Assembly (NCBI RefSeq): GCF_004122145.1
Contig: NZ_SBKQ01000009.1
Span: 1-64,000, forward strand
Origin: Flavobacterium piscinae
Lineage (GTDB): Bacteria > Bacteroidota > Bacteroidia > Flavobacteriales > Flavobacteriaceae
Reading direction: 5' to 3'
Length of the DNA: 64,000 nucleotides
In this document: in pieces, positions 19,481-27,067 of the stretch
Position numbering within the stretch: position 1 is the stretch's first letter
How the letters are laid out: each line of letters opens with the position of its first letter
Translations under genes and position numbers: made by a program
The notes under the pieces: model-generated
Seen by the model: the letters and a program-made list of their open reading frames with translations, nothing else
What the model was told of the DNA's origin: nothing
Databases searched by the model: none

Positions 19481-20833
19481 TTATTGTTTCATTACTTTAC
19501 TTCGTTGGACAATCTGCCCATTATTATCTGTAAGAGTAATGAAATAAATCCCAGTTGGATGGTTGGAAAGGTCTAATGTATTTACATTTGACATCGTAGC
19601 GATAATTTGACCTATTCCGTTAGTTACTAACACATTGGTTTGTTCAGAAAAATTTACAGTATTGCTGGTTGGGTTTGGATAAACTACTATTTTATCATCC
19701 TCTGTGTAATTGTTTGCCACACCTAAAGCACCATCATCAAATTTCATTACAGTAGCTTTATACAACTGCGTTAAATCAACAAAAGCGACAAAAGGAATAT
19801 TATTACTATTAATTGCGAGGGAAGTTATGTCTGCATATCCAGTAGAAAATCCACTCGCCCCGACATTTATCCAATTTGTTCCATCAAACTTCATAACCGA
19901 AGCTTTATGGGAACTGGCTAAATCTCTATAAGCCACATAAGGTTCGTCATTGCTATTGAATGCCAGTGAAGTATAAAACACTTGTCCGGAAGAAAAGCCG
20001 ACTGTTCCAACTGTAACCCAATTAGAACCGTCAAATTTTTTGACAGTTGCTTTTTGAGCATTACCGGCATCTCTATACGCTATATAAGGTTCGTCATTAC
20101 TATTGAAAGCTAATGAAAGATAATCTGCACCGGCTGCAGAAAAACCGGCTGTTCCAACAGTTACCCAATCGGTTCCGTCATATTTCATTACGGAAGCTTT
20201 GTTGGCGTAGCTTCCCGCCCTAAAGGCAATGTAGGGTTCGTTGTTACTATTAAACGCAAGTGAAATGCTTCTTGCAAATTCAATACCAGCAGGACCTACA
20301 GTTGTCCAGTTGGTGCCGTCAAACTTCATAACAGTTGCTTTATTCACAATACTTACCGCGTTATATTCCGTAAAAGTAACATAAGGCTCATTGTTACTGT
20401 TGAATGCAATGTCCATGGCTTCTTGTTGAACAACACCACCGCCACCGGAAAAACCTGCATTTCCTACTGTAACCCAATTGGAACCATTATACATCTTCAC
20501 GGTAACTTTTTCTCCATTTGCAACATCCCGATAAACTACATACGGCTCATCATTGCTGTTGAATGTTAGCGAAGTAAAACCGGCAAAACCGTCTGAAAAT
20601 CCTGCGTTACCAACTGTTACCCAATTGGTTCCATCAAATTTCATAACCGATGCTTTGTTTACATTTGCACCATCTCTAAAAGCTACATAAGGTTCATTAT
20701 TGCTGTTGATTGCCAGCGATATGTGATCCACTCCTGCAGTTGTAAATCCTGCAGTTCCTACTATTTCCCATTGTGCCTTAACTGTAAAAGTTGTCATTGT
20801 CACGAACGCTAGAGAAAGTATAATTTTCTTCAT
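19481..20833 (-). CDS. T9SS cargo with seven-fold repeat (probable beta-propeller)
   Basis: 450 residues: signal peptide (1-20), seven repeats of about 47-55 residues, and a C-terminal sorting domain (YPNPTSNTVNF ... QRSKVMKQ). Each repeat follows WVTVGNAGFS, SLAFNSNDEPYVAYRD and a KATVMKFDGTN segment. Seven repeats of this length suit a seven-bladed propeller. Likely surface or secreted through T9SS; ligand unknown. It has its own palindromic operator. Confidence 0.87.
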   Translation of the reverse strand: MKKIILSLAFVTMTTFTVKAQWEIVGTAGFTTAGVDHISLAINSNNEPYVAFRDGANVNKASVMKFDGTNWVTVGNAGFSDGFAGFTSLTFNSNDEPYVVYRDVANGEKVTVKMYNGSNWVTVGNAGFSGGGGVVQQEAMDIAFNSNNEPYVTFTEYNAVSIVNKATVMKFDGTNWTTVGPAGIEFARSISLAFNSNNEPYIAFRAGSYANKASVMKYDGTDWVTVGTAGFSAAGADYLSLAFNSNDEPYIAYRDAGNAQKATVKKFDGSNWVTVGTVGFSSGQVFYTSLAFNSNDEPYVAYRDLASSHKASVMKFDGTNWINVGASGFSTGYADITSLAINSNNIPFVAFVDLTQLYKATVMKFDDGALGVANNYTEDDKIVVYPNPTSNTVNFSEQTNVLVTNGIGQIIATMSNVNTLDLSNHPTGIYFITLTDNNGQIVQRSKVMKQ

Positions 20834-20865
20834 TTTCAGATTATTTTAAAGTTGTACGATTTTTT

Positions 20866-20916
20866 GTAAAAATAAATTTATGAAGTGTTTAGGGAAATAC
20901 GGCAAGTGCCGTATTT
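20866..20916 (-). promoter_or_regulatory. Palindromic operator plus -7 box (propeller gene)
   Basis: Perfect 10-bp-arm inverted repeat at 20895-20916 (AAATACGGCA and TGCCGTATTT around AG), 20 bp, then TATTTTTAC, 33 bp before the start codon. This is the cleanest of the four copies. Confidence 0.83.
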
Positions 20917-20932
20917 CTATAAAGCAGTTCAA

Positions 20933-22378
20933 TTAATTCAAACAATAAATTTTAAATTCTTTACTTTTTTCTTCTCCCATGTAGTTTTCTTTCACTTTAA
21001 TGACAGAATTGCTGTTTGAATTTGTAGTAATTGAAAATTCATCCCTTTGAAGGTAACCTATATGATTGCGAATAGCTCTTGCGATAATTTGGTATTGCAG
21101 ACGATTACCATAATGATCCGTTTTTAAAATGGCATACACCGATTCTGTCCCTTCTGCTTGCGGACCTCGAAGCATGACCAAAAACACTTTTGACTCTTTG
21201 CATTCAAAAACTTTTCCAACCGAAAAAACTGTGGTGTTGGGTGTTAGAAATAATTTCCTCGACAATTTTAATTGGGTTATATCTCGACCTCTTGCGTTAT
21301 TATAATCATAGGTAAAGGTTTTGGGCAAGGGCTCAAAATTAGCTTCAAATTCAACAAAGTCTGGTTTCTGAGAAGCATATTTTTTGTCTAAATCGCCTTT
21401 GATTTTATTTTGTCTTATTTCTTTTAAAGTAGCGATTCTTGCTTTAATTAAATCTGCTTTTTCTTTATCCGATGTTGTAATGGTTACTTTTTTAGTTGCT
21501 TTGGAAAATTTATCGGTAATTACTAAATCAATATCAGTATTGTTTTGTTCAAATTTCACGTGATAATTCACCATTTCACCCCAATAATAATCTAGGTTAT
21601 TGTGTGTTGGTGCTTTTTTAAACGAACCTAAAGTTAATGTGTTGATATCAAACAATGCCACCTTATCGATTCCTTTGTCATATTTAGCGGCATAAGTAAT
21701 TCCATCGGCATAATTAGAAACAACTACATCAAAAGCAGGAGTAGTTTGTGCCAAAAACTGAGCCGTTTTTAAATCGAAAAATTTCATTTTATTGCCGTCT
21801 TCAAACAACAATAAACTTCTGGAAGTTAAATTTTCTTTGAACTCATAAGGCTGTTTAAATTCTCGCCATTTTTTGGTTTTCCAATTATAAAATTGAACAA
21901 AACTGTGTGATGGTTTTTTTAAGTTCAAACGTCCTTTGCCGTCTTTTTGATAAATGGTAAACGCATAAACAAGCTCATCGCCTATGATATCTTGAATTTT
22001 TCCGTGTTGGAAAGGCAACTCTTTCCCTGTATAAAATTTATTGGATGCTTCGTCCCAAATAAAATAATGCTCCGGTTTAAGGTCTTCGTTGTCCCAACCG
22101 GCCAAAATCACATTGTCCTCTTTATAATCAAAAACATGGGGTTCAAAACTACTATTAGTTGTATAACCGGCTAATATAATTTCCTTAACTTGTTCTCCGG
22201 TTTTCAAATCATACACTAATCCATAATTACTGGCTTTATAATACCATATTAGACCATGAGTCTGCGATTTGTTTAAATGAATTTTAAAATCTTTAGGGTA
22301 GCTTGAATTTATTAAATAGCCGTTTTGTGCAAAAACAAAATTTGAAAAGAGCAAAAGGAAAAGTGAAATGATTCGCAT
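20933..22378 (-). CDS. Uncharacterised secreted protein
   Basis: 481 residues, not recognised. Signal peptide (1-17, ending FAQ). The body is rich in beta-strand and Tyr/Trp (GLIWYYKASNYGLVYDLKTGEQ; LAGWDNEDLKPEHYFIWDEASNKFY), which looks propeller-like. A charged region (DKEKADLIKARIATLKEIRQNKIKG split around residues 300-330) interrupts it. There is no T9SS tail. It carries the same upstream palindrome as its two downstream neighbours, suggesting co-regulation. Confidence 0.8.
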   Translation of the reverse strand: MRIISLFLLLFSNFVFAQNGYLINSSYPKDFKIHLNKSQTHGLIWYYKASNYGLVYDLKTGEQVKEIILAGYTTNSSFEPHVFDYKEDNVILAGWDNEDLKPEHYFIWDEASNKFYTGKELPFQHGKIQDIIGDELVYAFTIYQKDGKGRLNLKKPSHSFVQFYNWKTKKWREFKQPYEFKENLTSRSLLLFEDGNKMKFFDLKTAQFLAQTTPAFDVVVSNYADGITYAAKYDKGIDKVALFDINTLTLGSFKKAPTHNNLDYYWGEMVNYHVKFEQNNTDIDLVITDKFSKATKKVTITTSDKEKADLIKARIATLKEIRQNKIKGDLDKKYASQKPDFVEFEANFEPLPKTFTYDYNNARGRDITQLKLSRKLFLTPNTTVFSVGKVFECKESKVFLVMLRGPQAEGTESVYAILKTDHYGNRLQYQIIARAIRNHIGYLQRDEFSITTNSNSNSVIKVKENYMGEEKSKEFKIYCLN

Positions 22379-22402
22379 GGTTTACTGTTTTTTTTTAATT
22401 TT

Positions 22403-22453
22403 CCAAAACAAGTAATTTTAATACCAGTAAAAAATAAGGCAAGTGCCGTATTT
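22403..22453 (-). promoter_or_regulatory. Palindromic operator plus -7 box (secreted protein gene)
   Basis: Inverted repeat at 22432-22453 (AAATAAGGCA, AG, TGCCGTATTT), 20 bp, then TTGTTTTGG as the degenerate -7 box, 25 bp before the start codon. Confidence 0.78.
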
Positions 22454-22534
22454 TAATAAAACAACAAAAACTCAACCATTTCTTAAACTGAGTTTATGTT
22501 GTCCAATTTTGATTGGGAGTTTGTGTTTATTTAA

Positions 22535-22566
22535 AATAAAAAAGTGCCGAAAATTCGGCACTCCCA
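22535..22566 (-). terminator. Terminator of the J-KTSC gene
   Basis: Perfect inverted repeat AGTGCCGAAA/TTCGGCACT (22542-22561); on the minus strand it is followed by a T run. It lies 20 bp past the stop codon. Confidence 0.85.
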
Positions 22567-22586
22567 TTTTTATTTCGCTCTAAGTA

Positions 22587-23039
22587 TTATTCTGCTGCAA
22601 CCAATTTGCTGGCACTGCGGTATAAAAACTCATGATAAACATGTCTACGGGCAAAACGAGCCGGTGATTCAGCATTAACCATTTTGATGTAAGTCACTTT
22701 AGGCACACCAAAATATTCAAATTTATTCCCGTCTAAAAAGTGTATGTTTAACACTCCTTCTTCATAATAAAATTCTAAAATACCGGAAGTAGATGTCGTT
22801 TTTAAATATTCTTCTTTTACTTTTTCTTGCGTTTCCGAGGCAATGCTCACCAAAAAATGATAGGCTTCAATAATGGCTTTACTGCGTTCTTCTGCTACCA
22901 AACGCTCCGCCGCATCAGCAATCGTATCCGGGTGATCTTCCTTCATACTGTTGCGGTAAACCGTTTTCAATTCTTTTAACGTTGCCATTTTGGTCACATT
23001 CAATAGTTTTCGGTATTCCGCAATTTTTTTTGAGTTCAT
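22587..23039 (-). CDS. J-domain-like plus KTSC domain protein
   Basis: 150 residues. Residues about 8-70 resemble a J domain, including the diagnostic HPD tripeptide (KEDHPDT), which recruits DnaK-type chaperones. Residues about 80-145 match a KTSC-type domain (ILEFYYEEGVLNIHFLDG, EYFGVP, RFARRHVYHEFLYR), although a literal KTSC tetrapeptide is not seen. KTSC domains occur with nucleic-acid enzymes; their function is not settled. Cytoplasmic, single gene with its own promoter and terminator. Confidence 0.82.
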   Translation of the reverse strand: MNSKKIAEYRKLLNVTKMATLKELKTVYRNSMKEDHPDTIADAAERLVAEERSKAIIEAYHFLVSIASETQEKVKEEYLKTTSTSGILEFYYEEGVLNIHFLDGNKFEYFGVPKVTYIKMVNAESPARFARRHVYHEFLYRSASKLVAAE

Positions 23040-23052
23040 AAGTGTTTTTTAC

Positions 23053-23070
23053 AAACGTGTGGACACGTTT
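23053..23070 (-). promoter_or_regulatory. Perfect inverted repeat in the J-KTSC leader
   Basis: AAACGTGT-GG-ACACGTTT, 8-bp perfect arms, between the promoter and the start codon (13 bp before ATG). It could be a repressor operator or an RNA hairpin near the ribosome site. Confidence 0.6.
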
Positions 23071-23080
23071 TAATTTTCGG

Positions 23081-23110
23081 CAAAAGTAGTCTATTTTTTT
23101 ATCAATGCAA
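23081..23110 (-). promoter_or_regulatory. Promoter of the J-KTSC gene
   Basis: Perfect Bacteroidota promoter on the minus strand: TTG (23108-23110), 19 bp, TACTTTTG (23081-23088). Confidence 0.8.
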
Positions 23111-23534
23111 CTTCCGTTGGGTTTTAATGAAAAATTAACTTATCCTATCCTTTTATGAATTAACAACTTAAAAACTTGAATTACATCAATCAGACCACTT
23201 TCAAAGTATATTTTGAATCATTCAAAGAGGTATTCCGACGGTTGAAAAAGCACTTCTCGTTTTGTTTTTCAACGTTATCCAAAACACAGTGTCGGCTAAA
23301 CCAAAAAAATAAAAACATTTGCAATTTACAATCAAAATAAAAATGTATTTTTATAAATCTATAAGGTTTTAGAAAGAAATAACCCTTTCTTTAATTATTT
23401 ACTTTCTTTTTACAGAACTGATTTGGAAAATGAAATGAACTATAAACAATTTAAAAGAATAGGGTTGAAAGGGAAAAATAACAAAGGATTTAACTAAAGT
23501 AGCCGGAGAAATTAAAAAACAAGCGAACAAAACC
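23111..23534. other. Intergenic stretch, nothing recognised
   Basis: AT-rich region between divergently oriented genes. No RNA gene, repeat or convincing ORF was seen. It must hold the promoter of the 23535 gene, but no clear TTG/TAnnTTTG pair was found. Confidence 0.5.
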
Positions 23535-24125
23535 ATGAAACATTTTTTTCTTTTTATATTACTTTTGGGAATGGGGTTAACCCATGCACAACAAAAAATA
23601 AGGCAAGGGAATTTTAAAAACTTAAAAGGGATTACTTCGTATACGGTCACTTTTGATTATTCCGGTTTGCAGGTGCACGGTTTTGATTCGGAAGAAGATT
23701 ACCTCAAAGAAAAAATGGAAAAAAGAGCCCATAAAGAAGATGAAGCAGAAAAATTCAAATTGGATTGGTATGCCGATCGTTCAGAAAAATATGAACCCCA
23801 ATTTATCGAATACCTCAACAAGCGTTTTGAGAATGGCGAAATCACCTTTGGGAAAGACATTCAGGCAAAACATACCTTGCATGTCAAAACCACGTGGATA
23901 TATCCGGGATACAATGTTGTGGCCGGCACCGAACCTGCAAAAATCAGTGCGATCATCACCATCATGGAAACGGATAATCCTTCCCAAATTCTGCTAGAAG
24001 TTGAATTTAATAAATCCATTGGCTTAGAGGTGGGCACTTTTGATTTTGATCAAGGTGATCGGATAGCAAAAGCGTATGAAAAACTAGCCAAAAACATGGT
24101 CATGCAATTAAAACGTGTACTGTAG
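23535..24125 (+). CDS. Uncharacterised secreted protein
   Basis: 196 residues with a clear signal peptide (MKHFFLFILLLGMGLTHAQ). The mature part mixes beta strands (SYTVTFDYSGLQVHGF, HTLHVKTTWIYPGY, SAIITIMETD) with a charged helix (about 52-90). It is not recognised. It is the first of three co-directional genes spaced 32-33 bp apart. Confidence 0.75.
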   Translation: MKHFFLFILLLGMGLTHAQQKIRQGNFKNLKGITSYTVTFDYSGLQVHGFDSEEDYLKEKMEKRAHKEDEAEKFKLDWYADRSEKYEPQFIEYLNKRFENGEITFGKDIQAKHTLHVKTTWIYPGYNVVAGTEPAKISAIITIMETDNPSQILLEVEFNKSIGLEVGTFDFDQGDRIAKAYEKLAKNMVMQLKRVL

Positions 24126-24157
24126 AGCAATTTAATTTTATTTAAAACAACACTAAA

Positions 24158-25051
24158 ATGATCAGAATAATAAGTTTACTTTTTTTAATAATTGTGACAC
24201 AATTTGGTTTTACTCAAAACCATCAAGCGGAATTTAACAACTATTTCCGGTCGAATGACACAATCAATTTATTAAAAGTATTATTGGAATGGGAAAAATC
24301 AAATCCAAAAGAGGCAGAACTATACACTAGTTATTTTAATTATCACGTTAAAATGGCTAAACAAGAAATAATCAGTTTAACGCCCCAACAACCCGATGGA
24401 GAAAGCCTTGAACTGAAAGACAGCCTAAACCAAACTGCCGGCTTTATAGGAAGTAATAGCTATTATGTTGAGAAAGAACTTCAGAAAGCCTTTAAAAAAA
24501 TTGACGAAGGCATTTCGAATTTTCCAGACAGGTTGGATATGCGATTTGGTAAGATTTATGTGTTGGGCTTAGTAGAGAATTGGGAGGAATTTACCGCTGA
24601 AATAATTAAAACCGTGAAACATTCTGCTACAAACAAGAACGAATGGACATGGACAAACAACGAAAAACGCAATGACGGTAAAGAATTTTTTCTGTCTTCA
24701 TTACAAAACTACCAAGTGCAACTATACAATACTGGGAATGATAATCTTTTACTCAACATGCGAAACATTGCAAACGAAATTCTTTCCTTTTATCCGGATA
24801 ATATTGAGAGTCTTTCAAATATGTCAATCACCTATTTGATAACCGGGGACTACGACAAAGGCATCGAAGCATTATTAAAAGCAGAAAAAATCAAACCAAC
24901 TGACGCTATAGTTTTGGCTAATATCGCCCAAGGATACAAACTAAAAGGCGATAAACAAAAAGCAATTACTTATTATGAAAAAGTAATAGCGTTTGGCGAT
25001 GATGAGGCAAAAGAAATAGCAAAAAAACAAATCATTCAATTACAAAACTAA
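24158..25051 (+). CDS. Secreted TPR protein
   Basis: 297 residues. Signal peptide (1-20), a helical middle, then TPR motifs towards the C-terminus (NIESLSNMSITYLITGDYDKGIEALLKAEKI; AIVLANIAQGYKLKGDKQKAITYYEKVI). Probably a periplasmic protein-interaction scaffold. Partner unknown; it sits between an unknown secreted protein and a serine hydrolase. Confidence 0.83.
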   Translation: MIRIISLLFLIIVTQFGFTQNHQAEFNNYFRSNDTINLLKVLLEWEKSNPKEAELYTSYFNYHVKMAKQEIISLTPQQPDGESLELKDSLNQTAGFIGSNSYYVEKELQKAFKKIDEGISNFPDRLDMRFGKIYVLGLVENWEEFTAEIIKTVKHSATNKNEWTWTNNEKRNDGKEFFLSSLQNYQVQLYNTGNDNLLLNMRNIANEILSFYPDNIESLSNMSITYLITGDYDKGIEALLKAEKIKPTDAIVLANIAQGYKLKGDKQKAITYYEKVIAFGDDEAKEIAKKQIIQLQN

Positions 25052-25084
25052 ACTGCGTTTATTTTAGCAACAAAAAAACTACCC

Positions 25085-26467
25085 ATGAAAAAAATAACAC
25101 TCCTCTTTATTTTAACTTTTCCACTCTTTGCTTTCGCTCAAAAAAGTAAAAGCGAACGGTTAGACAGTTTATTTACCGCTCTTCACCAAAAAAAAGCGTT
25201 TAACGGGAATGTTTTAATTGCCGAACAAGGGAATGTACTCTTCGAAAAAAGCTACGGCCTGGCCAACGAAGCCACTCAACAAAAGTTGAATACGCAAACT
25301 GTTTTTGAATTAGCCTCGGTTTCCAAACAATTTACGGCCATGGGCATTGTGTTATTAGCAAAACAAGGAAAATTAAACTACGACGACAAGATGTCAAAAT
25401 ATATTCCGGAGTTGAGTTTTTATGGCGATATTACCATTAGACATCTTCTCCACCATACCGCAGGACTTCCCGATTATATGGCTTTGTTTGAACAACATTG
25501 GGACAAAACTAAGTTTGCCGTGAATCAAGATATTGTAAATCTGATGGCAACACACCAACCGGCGGTGCTTTTTCAACCCAATGAAAAATACGAATACAGC
25601 AATACCGGTTATGCCCTACTGGGACTAATTATTGAAAAAGCATCCAAAAAATCCTTTCCTTCCTATTTGAAGGATAACATTTTTTCTCCCTTACAAATGA
25701 AAAACACCTTGGTGTACAGAAGTCGTTATGCTCCTCAAAAAATTGATAATTATGCCTTAGGCTATGTGCAAGACAGCGTGGGTAAAAAAGTACTCACAGA
25801 CAGTTTTGGAAAATCATTTTACACCTACTACCTCGATGGGATTGTGGGCGATGGTATGGTCAACTCCACCCTTGGTGATTTATTGCTTTGGGATAGAGCG
25901 TTATATACTGACAAATTAGTTAATGCGGCAGACAAAGCACTTATTTTCAATTCTGTGAAAACCACCAAGGGGGAAGAAACCAATTATGGCTTTGGCTGGA
26001 CAGTGAACAAACACGAAAAATATGGTAAAATCGTGAATCATTCCGGAGGATGGGCGGGCTATATTACGTTTATCGAAAGGCATTTGGATCAAGATAAAAC
26101 AATCATTCTTTTGCAAAATAATGAATCCGTCTTAACGGTGTTGCCGATCAGTCAAGTTCGAAAAATTCTTTACAATGAAAAAATCGAAAACAATGCCTTG
26201 AAAGTGATAACGTTGCAATCAGAAGACTTAGACCCCTATTTGGGCGTGTACGCCAGTGAAGGTTTTCCGTTGAAACTGACAATCTTTAAAAACGAAAACA
26301 CCTTAATGACACAAGCCACCGGCCAATCTGCCATTCCCATGACGGCTCATGAAAACGATACGTTTACGTTTGAACCCGCCAATATCAAACTTAAATTCAA
26401 TAAAAAACAAAAGTCCGTTCTTTTGCAACAAGGAAAAATGGAAGTGATATTTCAACGCGAGGAGTAA
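25085..26467 (+). CDS. Serine hydrolase, class C beta-lactamase/PBP4* family
   Basis: 460 residues with a signal peptide (1-19). Catalytic signatures of the serine beta-lactamase-like family are present: SxxK as SVSK (near residue 78), YxN as YSN (near 171) and HSG (near 318). A C-terminal beta domain (about 375-460) follows. Such proteins hydrolyse peptides, esters or D-amino-acid substrates; resistance cannot be inferred. Last gene of a three-gene cluster. Confidence 0.93.
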   Translation: MKKITLLFILTFPLFAFAQKSKSERLDSLFTALHQKKAFNGNVLIAEQGNVLFEKSYGLANEATQQKLNTQTVFELASVSKQFTAMGIVLLAKQGKLNYDDKMSKYIPELSFYGDITIRHLLHHTAGLPDYMALFEQHWDKTKFAVNQDIVNLMATHQPAVLFQPNEKYEYSNTGYALLGLIIEKASKKSFPSYLKDNIFSPLQMKNTLVYRSRYAPQKIDNYALGYVQDSVGKKVLTDSFGKSFYTYYLDGIVGDGMVNSTLGDLLLWDRALYTDKLVNAADKALIFNSVKTTKGEETNYGFGWTVNKHEKYGKIVNHSGGWAGYITFIERHLDQDKTIILLQNNESVLTVLPISQVRKILYNEKIENNALKVITLQSEDLDPYLGVYASEGFPLKLTIFKNENTLMTQATGQSAIPMTAHENDTFTFEPANIKLKFNKKQKSVLLQQGKMEVIFQREE

Positions 26468-27067
26468 GTACAATTCAAACTCAAATGAATGGATAATAGT
26501 TGACAATTTCCGGTTTGGAAGAAGTTTGAAGTTTATGCTTATTACTCATGCTTCTAAATCTTTGGGCTTACTATATTTAAACTAAAAGTGATTTTTTGGG
26601 GTAAATCCTTCCAAAAATTAGCACGAATATTGTTCTCTAACACGAACTCCCTCAAAATAAATGGCTCAAAATTTCCTGTATGATTCACTTTTTAAATCGA
26701 AGACATCCTTTACATCGGCAAAGTGTTGCTTAACGTTTTTTTAGAGTTGGATTCAATTATCAGATAATAAGGCATCGAACACACTGTAAAAAATTATTCC
26801 ATACCACAGGATAAAATTACATCTGTATTTTTTGACTCCTTTGGTAAATGATACATAATTGGTAAAACTTTTGCAGTTTGTTTTATTACCTAAACGTTTG
26901 TTACTTCGTTTTAGAATCCTTATTTTTCAGGAGATTTCTCCATTCCTTCAAACCATTTTGTTTCACTTGTCCTTCAGATTTATTCGGAATAGGGATTTTG
27001 AATTTTGTTACATTTATCGTAACTTCCTACTGTTTAATTCTCTATATTGAGAACAAATTTTTCAATT
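26468..27067. other. Intergenic region before the hybrid kinase
   Basis: 600 bp. Frames present here are low-complexity and unsupported. A motif GTTACATTTA at 27007-27016, inside an inverted pair GTTAC/GTAAC (27007-27023), overlaps a possible promoter (TTG at 27005, TACTGTTT at 27028). The same GTTACAT motif occurs twice upstream of the next operon. Confidence 0.5.
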
